Below, piece after piece: positions 49,819 to 58,695 of a stretch of 64,000 nt of DNA. The notes under the pieces were generated by a model that did not search any database, was not told the DNA's origin, and was given only the letters and a program-made list of their open reading frames with translations. How positions within the stretch are numbered: position 1 is the stretch's first letter; the number at the start of each line of letters is the position of its first letter. The translations under genes and the position numbers were made by a program. The stretch is from contig NZ_SCNN01000029.1 of NCBI RefSeq assembly GCF_005503535.1, positions 1 through 64,000 of the forward strand, read 5' to 3'. This stretch comes from Mesorhizobium comanense. Its GTDB lineage: Bacteria > Pseudomonadota > Alphaproteobacteria > Rhizobiales > Rhizobiaceae.

Positions 49819-51233
49819 GCAAAATCGACTTCGACCATCTCGATGGACAAAGCAGCGTGGCAAGCGACCGCAATGGTCGCCTCGGCAAGCTGGCCCTTCC
49901 TGTCCTGCTCGTCGTCGGCGTGGGCGTCCTGGCATACGTCAACTGGCCGACCGGACCACAGAACCCCAGCCTCTCCGAAGGCAGCGGCGAGAGCTTCGAG
50001 ACTTCGAACTCCAGCATTCGCGATTTCCCTGACGAGCCGGTGAAGCAGGCCGCCGATCCCAACCTCGTGCAGATCCCCGTCGCGGAGAAGAAGCCAGTGG
50101 ATTCCGCTGATGTCGACGTCACCGTCAACCAGGGCGACGATCTCGAAAAGCTGCGGCAGATCGAGGAAGCACGTCGCAAGGCCGAGGAAGAGCGGCTACG
50201 AATGGAAGAGGCTCGCCGGCGCGCGGAAGAAAACGCTCGTCTCGCCGAACTCGAGGCCAAGCGGCTGGCGGATGAGGAAAAGGCGCGGTGGGAACGGCTG
50301 CGCTCCGAGCAAATCGTCCTCGATGGCTCGAACCGGGAGACGCTGTCCGGCGACCCGGCCGTGACCATCGCCGACGACGGCCAGCTCGTCGCCGTCCCCG
50401 GCGCGGAAAGCGACGCCAACAAGGCGTTTCTCGCCCAGTCGGAAAAGCAGACCGCGGGCATCGTGAAGGCGACCCGCTTCGACCGGACGGATGCGCTGGT
50501 CGCACAAGGCACTATGATCCGTGGCTTCCTCGAGACGGCGATCAATACCGACCTGCCCGGTATGGTGCGCGCTATCGTGCGCGAGGATGTCCGCTCTCTC
50601 GACGGCGGCCGCATCCTCATTCCGAAGGGCTCGCGGCTGGTCGGGGAATACAAGTCCGGCCTGGCCCGCGGCCAGAAGCGCATCTTCATCGTCTGGTCCC
50701 GCGTCATCCGCTCGGATGGCGTCTCCGTCGAGATCGCCTCCCCTGGCGCCGATCGCCTCGGCCGCGCCGGGCTCACCGGCGAGATCGACACGCATTTCTG
50801 GGAGCGGTTCGGTTCGGCCATCATGCTGTCGGTAATCGGCGGAGCTGCGGAATATGTCTCGGCGCTGGGCGATACCGCCACGGAAAGCGCTCGTTCAATC
50901 TCGACGGTCGATCCGCTCACCGGCGCGGTGACGACGGTCACCACGGAGCCGAGCCGCACGGCTGCTGAAGCCCGTTCGATCGCCGCCGAGAAATCGTCGG
51001 CCGTCCTCCAGGACATCGCCAACGAAGCCTTCAAGGAAAGCTCGAAGATTCCGCCGACGATCTATGTCGCGCAGGGCGAGTCGATCATCGTCTTCCTCAG
51101 GCGCGATCTCGACTTCTCCGCCTTCTATGCCGACCCGGTCCGGCAGGAGATGATGCGGCTCAAGCGCGGTGGCCAGATCCGGCGCAATGTCGACCCGACG
51201 CCCTACTATCCGATCGCGCCGGTCTACAAATGA
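49815..51233 (+). CDS. virB10: VirB10-like core channel protein
   Basis: A 472-residue protein starting at GTG. One inner-membrane segment (LALPVLLVVGVGVLAYV, about 27-43) is followed by a Lys/Glu/Arg-rich coiled coil (about 110-180) and the TrbI/VirB10 domain: LVAQGTMIRGFLETAINTDL, GGRILIPKGSRLVGEYKSGL and the antenna region near ATESARSISTVDPLTG. It spans both membranes and senses ATP use by VirB11/VirD4. Confidence 0.93.
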   Translation: MSKIDFDHLDGQSSVASDRNGRLGKLALPVLLVVGVGVLAYVNWPTGPQNPSLSEGSGESFETSNSSIRDFPDEPVKQAADPNLVQIPVAEKKPVDSADVDVTVNQGDDLEKLRQIEEARRKAEEERLRMEEARRRAEENARLAELEAKRLADEEKARWERLRSEQIVLDGSNRETLSGDPAVTIADDGQLVAVPGAESDANKAFLAQSEKQTAGIVKATRFDRTDALVAQGTMIRGFLETAINTDLPGMVRAIVREDVRSLDGGRILIPKGSRLVGEYKSGLARGQKRIFIVWSRVIRSDGVSVEIASPGADRLGRAGLTGEIDTHFWERFGSAIMLSVIGGAAEYVSALGDTATESARSISTVDPLTGAVTTVTTEPSRTAAEARSIAAEKSSAVLQDIANEAFKESSKIPPTIYVAQGESIIVFLRRDLDFSAFYADPVRQEMMRLKRGGQIRRNVDPTPYYPIAPVYK

Positions 51234-52228
51234 AGCAGTTCCCGTTTCTCGACAAAGCCCTGGAGCGGCTGAAGCCGTTCCTCTCGGATGATCGCGTCTC
51301 CGAAATCTCGGTCAATCGCCCTGGCGAGGTGTTCATCGAGCGACTTGGCGTCGCCGGCATGGAACGCGTTGTCGACGCACAGTTTACCGCCGACTGGATC
51401 AGAACCCTGAGCGAGCGGGTGGCGGGCTCCACCAACCAGGTTGTCAACGAGGAACATCCCATCCTGTCGGCCTCACTTCCGACCGGCGAGCGCTTTCAGT
51501 GCGTGCTGCCGCCGGCGGCACCTGCCGGAGGCGCGATCTCCATCCGCAAGCAGGTCATCCATGACATCGGCCTGGACGTCTACAAGAGCCGCGGCGCCTT
51601 CGACGATACGCGCGTCGGTCGCCAACTCCGGCTTTCTCCGGCCGAAGAGACCCTTGCCGCCATGCTGCAGGGCGATGTCGACGTCATGCAGTTTCTGCGG
51701 ACCGCCGTGCGTTCGCGGGTCTCGATCGCCGTCTCCGGGGGCACCTCGACCGGCAAGTCCACCTTCCTTAATGCTCTGCTGAAGGAGGTTCCGGACGAGG
51801 AGCGCATCGTAACGATCGAGGACACCCGCGAGCTGAGACCGCCGACTGCGAACACCGTCGCCCTTCTCGCCTCCAAGGGTGATCAAGGCCGGGCGAAGGT
51901 GACGCCACAGCAATTGCTGGAAGCGTCGCTGCGCATGCGGCCGGATCGGGTGATGCTGGGCGAACTTCGCGGCGAGGAGGCGTTCTCCTTCCTTCAGGCG
52001 ATCAATACCGGACATCCCGGCTCGCTCACCACGGTCCATGCCAATTCCGCCCGTGACGCCTATGACCGTCTGGCATTGATGGTCATGCAGAGTGGCGTCC
52101 GGCTGCAGAAGCACGAGATCATCGACTACCTGAAGGAGGTGATCCCGGTGGTTGTTCAGCTTCATCGTTTCCCGGACGGTCGGCGGGTCGTGTCGGAAAT
52201 CGTCTTCACCAAGGGAGACGTACTGTGA
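51230..52228 (+). CDS. virB11: VirB11 secretion ATPase
   Basis: A 332-residue hexameric ATPase. An N-terminal domain (SDDRVSEISVNRPGEVFIER) is followed by the RecA-like domain with Walker A VSGGTSTGKSTFLN near 168-181, the Asp box ERIVTIEDTRELR, Walker B RPDRVMLGELRGEEAFSFLQ and the His box TGHPGSLTTVHANS. It switches the system between pilus building and DNA transfer. It overlaps virB10 and virD4 by four bases. Confidence 0.94.
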   Translation: MKQFPFLDKALERLKPFLSDDRVSEISVNRPGEVFIERLGVAGMERVVDAQFTADWIRTLSERVAGSTNQVVNEEHPILSASLPTGERFQCVLPPAAPAGGAISIRKQVIHDIGLDVYKSRGAFDDTRVGRQLRLSPAEETLAAMLQGDVDVMQFLRTAVRSRVSIAVSGGTSTGKSTFLNALLKEVPDEERIVTIEDTRELRPPTANTVALLASKGDQGRAKVTPQQLLEASLRMRPDRVMLGELRGEEAFSFLQAINTGHPGSLTTVHANSARDAYDRLALMVMQSGVRLQKHEIIDYLKEVIPVVVQLHRFPDGRRVVSEIVFTKGDVL

Positions 52229-54348
52229 ACCCGGCAATCTTGCTGTTCGGATTGGTCATCGCCGCCGCGATGGCGGCCTTCGTCGCCTCGCTTGCCTATG
52301 CCGGCCTCTATTACGCCTTCGATAACTCGACCGGGATGTTCCAGGCGCTGCAGGACGATATGCTCGCATCTTATCGAGCGGCGCGTCTCGATCTCGCCGC
52401 CGGCGACTGGCATCGGCCTGCGATTGCGGCTGGCGCTGGCGCGGTTGCTGGTTTCGCAATGCTCATCACGGCGATGACCGGCAAAAAGAAATCGACGGAT
52501 GCGCGGTTTCTGAGCCCGCTGGAAGCGCGGACCCTCGGGCTTACCCGCACGGGCGGCGTGTTCGTCGGACGGATCGGCGGCAGTCTGATCAAGGTTCCGG
52601 GCGGGTTCACGCAGCGCGGGTCCGGCCGGCGGCGGTTCTTGAAGCCCATGCTGTTCGGCGGCAAGAAGCTCTGGATCGATGGCGATGACGTCGGCGGCTT
52701 CGTCATCGGCCCGCCGAGGTCCGGTAAGGGTGCTTCGCTGATTGTGCCCAACTGCCTGCTTTGGCCTGACAGCATCGTCGTGCTCGACATGCGCGGCGAA
52801 ACCTATGAGGCGACGGCGGGCTATCGCTCGAAATTCTCGCGCGTACTGCGCTTCTCACCGGCAGATGAGAATGGCGATACCGAATGCTATAACCCGCTGG
52901 ATTTCGTGGCCATTGATCCAGATCAGCGCGATATCGACATCAACTCGATTGCGACCGCGCTGCTGCCGACGCCCAAAGGCGATGCCTATTGGATTTCCGA
53001 TGCTCGAGCGCTGTTCGCTGGCGTCACATCTTGGGTGCTCGAAAACCCTGATATCATCGACAAGGACAAGAACCTTGGAACGGTCCTCAATGTCGTCGAG
53101 GGTGGCGACCAGCCGCTGCGCGAATGGTTGGAGGAGGTTGCCAATCCCGAGCTTCGTGCCGAGTGGATCAGCTCCTTCACCTATACCACCCTCGCCCGCT
53201 TCGCCGTCATGGCCAGCAAGCAGTTCGACGGCGTCTATGGTTCCCTCGCCGCCGCCGTGCGGCCCTTCAAGAACAATCGCATTTTGCGCGCGACGGCGCG
53301 GTCCACCTTCGACATCCGGGCGATGCGCCGCGAAAATATGAGCCTCTACCTGGATTTCCGTATCCAGCAGATCGCCTCGATCGGGCCAATCTTCAACGTG
53401 CTGATGGTCCAGTTCATGGACTACATGTCGCGCAACATGATGAAGCGGGGCGAACGCCGCGTGCTCGTGCTGCTCGACGAGTTCCAGAATCTCGGCAAGC
53501 TGGAAAATGCCCTGACCGTCGCCACCGTCCTCGGCGGTTATGGAATTCCGTGCTGGTTCTTCGTCCAGTCCCTGCGCTCGCTCGACAACGTTTACACCCG
53601 CGAGGGCCGGCAGACGCTGGTGAATTCGGCACGCGCGCAGATCTTCCTTGGCGCCCAGGATCCAGAAGATCAGCGATACGTCTCGCAGCTTCTCGGCGAG
53701 CGAAAAGAGGTGACCGTCGATAAAGCGGTATCGACGGGCGTGACCCTGTTCGATCGCAAGGGCGCTACCATGTCGCACAAGACCACGATGCGCCCGCTCA
53801 TGCGGCCCGACGAGCTTGGTGCAATGCACGAGACGCGATGCGTCATCAAGCTGCGGAACCAGCAGCCGATCTTCGGCGTGCGCAATTTCTACTATGCCGA
53901 CGGCGGGTTGATGAAGCGGGCGTGGTGGCGTGTGCGAACGCCGAAAAAGGAGCAGGGTGTCACAGTCGCAATCGGCGCCAAACATACGGATTTCGAGGTC
54001 GCTCTGTCCTCTGAGCTGCACTTCCCAGCGCCTTCGCTCGCTGGAGCAACGTTTGTCGCCAAGAGTTTCGAAGCCGGCAACGAGCCATCGAGAACACCGT
54101 CCACTGCACGTATTCCCGACAACCGAAATGATGCGCAGCGGGTGGTAGCTGATTCTCAGCATGCCGTTCATGAAGCCGGCGGCGACGAGCCGGACTTTAG
54201 ATTTGCCATGAAGAGGAGTGCAGAGCGACAAGCGAACGCGGACAAGTCCCTCGAGAGGATACTTACTTTGCTTGGCGGCACGCCCGTCAAGAAACGGGCG
54301 GCCAAAAAAGTCCAAAGGGAAGTCGCATCGGTATTTTCCGACGAATAG
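52225..54348 (+). CDS. virD4: VirD4-like type IV coupling protein
   Basis: A 707-residue protein starting at GTG. Two N-terminal membrane segments (about 3-30 and 72-90) precede the motor domain. Walker A GPPRSGKGASLIVPN is near 161, Walker B RVLVLLDEFQNLGKLE is near 412, and ILRATARSTFDIRAM lies between them. The last 120 residues are a hydrophilic extension. It recruits the relaxase-DNA complex and pumps it into the channel, which marks this T4SS as conjugative. No relaxase gene lies in the window. It is the last gene of the virB8 operon. Confidence 0.94.
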   Translation: MNPAILLFGLVIAAAMAAFVASLAYAGLYYAFDNSTGMFQALQDDMLASYRAARLDLAAGDWHRPAIAAGAGAVAGFAMLITAMTGKKKSTDARFLSPLEARTLGLTRTGGVFVGRIGGSLIKVPGGFTQRGSGRRRFLKPMLFGGKKLWIDGDDVGGFVIGPPRSGKGASLIVPNCLLWPDSIVVLDMRGETYEATAGYRSKFSRVLRFSPADENGDTECYNPLDFVAIDPDQRDIDINSIATALLPTPKGDAYWISDARALFAGVTSWVLENPDIIDKDKNLGTVLNVVEGGDQPLREWLEEVANPELRAEWISSFTYTTLARFAVMASKQFDGVYGSLAAAVRPFKNNRILRATARSTFDIRAMRRENMSLYLDFRIQQIASIGPIFNVLMVQFMDYMSRNMMKRGERRVLVLLDEFQNLGKLENALTVATVLGGYGIPCWFFVQSLRSLDNVYTREGRQTLVNSARAQIFLGAQDPEDQRYVSQLLGERKEVTVDKAVSTGVTLFDRKGATMSHKTTMRPLMRPDELGAMHETRCVIKLRNQQPIFGVRNFYYADGGLMKRAWWRVRTPKKEQGVTVAIGAKHTDFEVALSSELHFPAPSLAGATFVAKSFEAGNEPSRTPSTARIPDNRNDAQRVVADSQHAVHEAGGDEPDFRFAMKRSAERQANADKSLERILTLLGGTPVKKRAAKKVQREVASVFSDE

Positions 54349-54433
54349 CCCAACATCCGGAACACTTTAACACGGACATTAAAAGGCTGGTCGATGGCCA
54401 CCGCGATGGGCCGCGTTACACTATTCCGACATC

Positions 54434-55192
54434 TCAGCGGAGATAGCTACCGCCATTGACGTCAAGCGTCGCACCGTTCAGCGAGTCTTGGCCGTAGCGC
54501 AGCACGAAGGCGACGAGTTCCGCAATTTCTCTGGGTTCGGCCATGTCGCCGATCGGGATGTCATCTATCGCCTCTGCCATGCTATGCGTAGCGATGAACT
54601 TCTCTGCCATGTCGGTGCGTACCAAACCGGGGGCTATACAGACTGCAGATGCACCTTCCCGACCGAAGCTGCGAGCGATTGATTTCGTGAGATTGATCAT
54701 AGCCGCCTTCGCCGCAGCATAAGGCATCGAATCCCGTGCCCCACCGCGCTGACCAGCGCGGCTAGCAATATTCACGATGCGCCCACCGCCCTCGGTTTTG
54801 AAATGAAGAACCGCCTCCTTGCAAAGATCGGCGGCGGCGAAGAGATTTACCTGAAACTCCTTCTGCCATAGTGCCTTCCACTCGCCGTGCGAGTTTTCAA
54901 TCGAAATTTCCGAGCGATTGCCAGCATTGTTGACGAGGCCGTGGATTCGGCCCGCAAAATCAACCGATTTCCGCCAAAGCGCGGATACTCCCTCGTCTTC
55001 GTAAAGGTCAGCTTGTACGATGAGACCGTTGCCACCGATCTTGGCCAGCAATTCTTGCGCTTTATCCTCATTCTTCCTGTAGTGAATGATCGGCCTCGCC
55101 CCTTCCAACGCAAGTCGCTCTACGACCGCCGCTCCGATCCCACCTGAGGCACCAGTAACCAAGATCGTCTGCCCAAGCAAAGACTGGTCCAT
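54434..55192 (-). CDS. Short-chain dehydrogenase/reductase
   Basis: A 252-residue classical SDR. The NAD(P)-binding motif is TGASGGIGAAVVERLA, the structural motif is NNAGN, the catalytic Ser lies before YAAAKAA (Tyr and Lys), and PGLVRTDMAEK follows. The start at 55192 puts AAGG eight bases upstream. The C-terminus (FVLRYGQDSLNGATLDVNGG) is complete. The substrate is unknown; similar enzymes reduce 3-ketoacyl or sugar substrates. It lies 118 bp downstream of the ETF-QO gene on the same strand and may be the end of the catabolic cluster. Confidence 0.85.
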   Translation of the reverse strand: MDQSLLGQTILVTGASGGIGAAVVERLALEGARPIIHYRKNEDKAQELLAKIGGNGLIVQADLYEDEGVSALWRKSVDFAGRIHGLVNNAGNRSEISIENSHGEWKALWQKEFQVNLFAAADLCKEAVLHFKTEGGGRIVNIASRAGQRGGARDSMPYAAAKAAMINLTKSIARSFGREGASAVCIAPGLVRTDMAEKFIATHSMAEAIDDIPIGDMAEPREIAELVAFVLRYGQDSLNGATLDVNGGSYLR

Positions 55193-55310
55193 GTTCATAT
55201 CCTTCGTTGATATTCGCCTTCGCAAATCGGTGATCGCACGCAAATCTCCATGGAGTGAGATGCGACCACCATGTTCTTGGTGGGATTCACCTTTTCGGCC
55301 AGGGTTTGGC

Positions 55311-56975
55311 TCACATATTCGGATAGACCGGCCCCTCGCCGCCCTGCGGCGGCACCCAGTTGATGTTCTGGTTGGGGTCCTTGATGTCGCAGGTCTTGCA
55401 GTGCACGCAGTTCTGCGCGTTGATGACGTAAACTTGCCTGCCGTCCTTCTCCACCCATTCGTAGACGCCCGCCGGACAGTAGCGGGTCGACGGACCGGCA
55501 TAGACGTCGAGTTCGGAGGTCTTCTGCAGCTCCGGGTTCTTCACCTGAAGGTGGACCGGCTGGTCTTCCTCGTGGTTGGTGTTCGACAGGAACACCGAGG
55601 ACAGACGGTCGAAGGTCAGAACGCCATCCGGCTTCGGATAGTCGATCTTCTTGTGCTTGGCCGCCGGCTCCAGCGACTGCGCATCGGTCTTGCCGTGCTT
55701 CAGCGTGCCGAAGAAGGAGAAGCCGAGGAGCGTGTTCGTCCACATGTCGAGGCCGCCGAGCGCCACGCCGACCGCAGTGCCGAACTTCGACCACAGCGGC
55801 TTGACGTTGCGCACCTTCCTGAGGTCCGAGCCGATGGCGCTGTCGCGCCAGCCCTGCTCGATCTCGATCGGCTCGTCATTGGCGCGGCCACTCGCGATTG
55901 CATCCGCGAGCTTTTCGGCGGCGAGCATGCCCGAGAGCACCGCATTGTGGCTGCCCTTAATGCGCGGCACGTTGACGAAGCCCGCCGAGCAGCCGATCAG
56001 CGCACCGCCCGGAAACGACAGTTTCGGTACCGACTGGTAGCCGCCCTCGGTGATGGCGCGTGCGCCGTAGGACAAGCGCTTACCGCCTTCGAAGGTGCCG
56101 CGGATCGCCGGATGCGTCTTGAAGCGCTGGAATTCCTCGAAGGGGAAGAGATAGGGGTTCTTGTAGTTCAAGTGCACCACGAAGCCGACGGCAACCATGT
56201 TGTCTTCGAGGTGATAGAGGAACGAGCCGCCGCCGGTCTTCATGCCGAGCGGCCAGCCGAAGGAGTGCTGCACGAGGCCGGGCTTGTGGTTCTCGGGTTT
56301 GACCTGCCAGAGTTCCTTGAGGCCGATGCCGAATTTCTGGGGTTCGCGATCCTTCTGAAGGTCGAACTTCGCGATGAGCTGCTTGGCGAGCGAGCCGCGC
56401 ACGCCCTCGGAGATCAGCGTGTATTTTCCCAGCAGCGCCATGCCGCGGGTAAAGTTCGGGCCGGGCTCGCCGTTGCGCTCGATGCCCATGTCGCCGGTGG
56501 CCACGCCGATGACGGCGCCCTCGTCATTGTAGAGCACCTCGGTCGCGGCAAAGCCGGGATAGATCTCGACGCCGAGCTCTTCCGCCTTGGTGGCGAGCCA
56601 CCGACAGACATTGCCGAGCGAGACGATGTAGTTGCCGTGGTTGTTCATCAAGGGCGGCATGGCGAAGTTCGGCAGCCGCACCGAGCCGGCCGGGCCGAGC
56701 AGCAGGAAATGGTCGTCCTTCACCTCGGTCTTGAACGGATGGCTGTCATCCTCACGCCAGCCGGGCAGCAGGCGGTCGATGCCGATCGGATCCACAACCG
56801 CGCCGGACAGGATATGCGCGCCGACTTCCGAACCCTTTTCCAGCACGACGACCGTCAGATCCGGATTGGCCTGCTTCAGCCGGATCGCCGCAGAAAGCCC
56901 CGCAGGACCGGCACCTACGATCACCACGTCGAATTCCATACTCTCGCGTTCGGGGAGTTCCGCCGTTTCGGTCAT
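55311..56975 (-). CDS. Electron-transfer flavoprotein-ubiquinone oxidoreductase
   Basis: A 554-residue protein. FAD-binding motif DVVIVGAGPAGLSAAIRL near residue 16; the ubiquinone-binding and membrane-facing region is in the middle (HSFGWPLGMKTGGGSFLYHL, PGGALIGCSAGFVNVPRIKG). The C-terminal 4Fe-4S cluster has CPAGVYEW and CVHCKTCDIKDP. It passes electrons from ETF-linked dehydrogenases, such as those for dimethylglycine and other N-methyl compounds, to the quinone pool. Its start overlaps the stop of the transsulfuration enzyme. A second copy of this normally chromosomal enzyme on an accessory element suggests a dedicated catabolic route. Confidence 0.93.
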   Translation of the reverse strand: MTETAELPERESMEFDVVIVGAGPAGLSAAIRLKQANPDLTVVVLEKGSEVGAHILSGAVVDPIGIDRLLPGWREDDSHPFKTEVKDDHFLLLGPAGSVRLPNFAMPPLMNNHGNYIVSLGNVCRWLATKAEELGVEIYPGFAATEVLYNDEGAVIGVATGDMGIERNGEPGPNFTRGMALLGKYTLISEGVRGSLAKQLIAKFDLQKDREPQKFGIGLKELWQVKPENHKPGLVQHSFGWPLGMKTGGGSFLYHLEDNMVAVGFVVHLNYKNPYLFPFEEFQRFKTHPAIRGTFEGGKRLSYGARAITEGGYQSVPKLSFPGGALIGCSAGFVNVPRIKGSHNAVLSGMLAAEKLADAIASGRANDEPIEIEQGWRDSAIGSDLRKVRNVKPLWSKFGTAVGVALGGLDMWTNTLLGFSFFGTLKHGKTDAQSLEPAAKHKKIDYPKPDGVLTFDRLSSVFLSNTNHEEDQPVHLQVKNPELQKTSELDVYAGPSTRYCPAGVYEWVEKDGRQVYVINAQNCVHCKTCDIKDPNQNINWVPPQGGEGPVYPNM

Positions 56976-58132
56976 GCGAAGGCCGCCGCGAATCCACGAT
57001 CGAGGTCGTCGATCAGATCGTTCACATCCTCAAGTCCCACCTGGAGGCGGATGATCGACATCTCGAAATCAGGCCGTCGAACAATTCGGTCGGAGAGGCC
57101 CACCTGAACTGCAAGGCTCTCATAGCCACCATAGGAATAGCCAAGGCCAAAGATCTCCAATGCATTCAGGAAACTCTTTGGATCTGCGGCACGCGGCAGG
57201 GCGAACGAGAAAAGACTGGAAGAGCCGGAAAAGTCGCGTCGCCAAATTGCGTGACCAGGATTGCCTTCAAGAGCAGGGTGGTAGACCTGCTCGACTTTGG
57301 GGTGGCCTTCGAGCCATTTGGCAATGGCAAGCGTTGATTGCTGGTGCGTGTCGAGCCTTCGGCCCATTCCCCGCAATCCGCGGAGGATTTGATATGCGTC
57401 ATCAGACCCTACGCACATGCCGAGAACCATGTGCCCGCGATTGAGTTTCGGCCAGCATGCCTCGTTGGCGGAGACCGTACCCATCAGAACGTCTGAATGT
57501 CCTCCAAAATACTTGGTTGCCGCATGGATTACGATATCCGCGCCGATACCGATGGGCTTGAAAAAGAGGGGCGTCGCCCAGGTGTTGTCGATCATCGTGA
57601 CGATAGCGCGTTCTTTGCACACCGCGACGATCGCCGGCACATCCTGCATCTCAAAGGTGTTCGAGCCGGGCGTCTCCAAGAACACAACCTTCGTTTCCGG
57701 GCGAAACAGAGAGACGATATCTCCGGCGATCAACGGGTCGTAGTATTCGACCGCGACCCCCATTCGCGGCAGCACCTCGTTCGCAAACCGACGGGTCGGG
57801 CCATAGACGGAATCCGTGATAAGCACATGATCCCCTGCCGAGAGAAAGGTCAGAAGCGGGACAGAGATCGCGGCCAGTCCGGACGGCACCAAAACTGTTC
57901 CGGCAGCACCTTCGAGTTCCGTCAGCGCCGCACAAAGAGCATCAGTCGTCGGCGTGCCATGTGTTGCGTAGGTGTATTTCTGGTTCTCGCTTGCAAGCGT
58001 CTCGGCATCCGGAAAAAGAACTGTGGAGGCGCGCACGATCGGCGGGTTGACGAAACCATGAAATGACAGCGGATCATAGCCGGCGTGGCCAAGCTGCGTA
58101 TTGGTTCCGATTTTCTTGCTCGAGTGCGACAT
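56972..58132 (-). CDS. PLP-dependent transsulfuration enzyme (cystathionine beta-lyase-like)
   Basis: A 386-residue fold-type I PLP enzyme. It starts MSHSSKKIGTNTQLGHAGYD, continues with YATHGTPTTDALCAALTELE and VPSGLAAISVPLLTFLSAGD, and the PLP lysine lies in HAATKYFGGHSDVLMG. This fits the Cys/Met metabolism family, closest by eye to cystathionine beta-lyase. In this operon it may act on a sulfur- or N-methyl-containing amino acid rather than in methionine synthesis. It sits between soxG and ETF-QO, with a four-base overlap to the latter. Confidence 0.85.
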   Translation of the reverse strand: MSHSSKKIGTNTQLGHAGYDPLSFHGFVNPPIVRASTVLFPDAETLASENQKYTYATHGTPTTDALCAALTELEGAAGTVLVPSGLAAISVPLLTFLSAGDHVLITDSVYGPTRRFANEVLPRMGVAVEYYDPLIAGDIVSLFRPETKVVFLETPGSNTFEMQDVPAIVAVCKERAIVTMIDNTWATPLFFKPIGIGADIVIHAATKYFGGHSDVLMGTVSANEACWPKLNRGHMVLGMCVGSDDAYQILRGLRGMGRRLDTHQQSTLAIAKWLEGHPKVEQVYHPALEGNPGHAIWRRDFSGSSSLFSFALPRAADPKSFLNALEIFGLGYSYGGYESLAVQVGLSDRIVRRPDFEMSIIRLQVGLEDVNDLIDDLDRGFAAAFA

Positions 58133-58161
58133 TGAAATTCTCTCCCTGGGATATGGGGTTA

Positions 58162-58695
58162 TCAGGCGAGTTCGGAGGACATGCGAGCCAGGTCCTGCCA
58201 AAGACCCTCTGCAAGGCTGCGCCCGACGATAAGTTCGAATCCGCTGTCCTTCACGCGGGTAAGGTGGACGGAAACATGGCCGATCAACGCCACCGTGGAG
58301 TTCCCGATGGGAAATGCGGCGGCGTCGAAGTCGACCGCGCTTCCCTTTGCGAGGACGTCCTCGACGGCCGATCCGGCAAGCGATAGGCGAACGCGCCCAT
58401 GACTCTGGTCAACGGCATAACCTACCGCATGAATACTTGCTTCAAGACTGTCCAGTTCCTCCCGCGCCCAAGCAGTATTCCCGACGAGAAGCCACTCGCC
58501 CGGAGCGGCCGGTCGAACCTCGCACTCTTTGTCGGCCGTGAGATCTGCCAGGAGCGGTGCGAGATCACCGGCTCCCCTTCGGGCTAGAATTTGAATGATC
58601 GACCCCTCCGGCAAAGCACGAAGATCGACTTGCTTCACGTTGATCGGTCTTAGACCAGCAAGGACGGCCCGATGTTTGATACCAGCCTCAGCCAT
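58162..58695 (-). CDS. soxG: Sarcosine oxidase gamma subunit
   Basis: A 177-residue protein starting MAEAGIKHRAVLAGLRPINV. It contains LRALPEGSIIQILARRG, GEWLLVGN and a C-terminal HVSVHLTRVKDSGFELIVGR-S, the SoxG/GcvT-like pattern. It is needed for assembly of the heterotetramer. The start overlaps the soxA stop by eight bases; a GTG four codons upstream (58707) is an alternative. It is separated from the PLP enzyme by 29 bp. Confidence 0.85.
   Translation of the reverse strand: MAEAGIKHRAVLAGLRPINVKQVDLRALPEGSIIQILARRGAGDLAPLLADLTADKECEVRPAAPGEWLLVGNTAWAREELDSLEASIHAVGYAVDQSHGRVRLSLAGSAVEDVLAKGSAVDFDAAAFPIGNSTVALIGHVSVHLTRVKDSGFELIVGRSLAEGLWQDLARMSSELA

Noticed and set aside
49760..51034. 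Open frame of 424 codons opposite virB10
   Set aside because: It is Ser/Arg-rich and repetitive, mirroring the virB10 coiled-coil codons on the other strand.
52855..54315. Long open frame (486 codons) opposite virD4
   Set aside because: It is antisense to an intact coupling protein gene, with no recognisable motif and His/Arg/Glu-rich low-information sequence.
54434..55501. Longer N-terminal extension of the SDR gene reaching 55501
   Set aside because: The extra 100 residues are Arg/Thr-rich and overlap the C-terminus of ETF-QO in another frame. The SDR fold and a ribosome-binding site start at 55192.
55086..57107. Open frame of 673 codons on the plus strand opposite ETF-QO
   Set aside because: The minus strand encodes a complete ETF-QO with FAD and 4Fe-4S motifs, so the plus frame is an antisense artefact.
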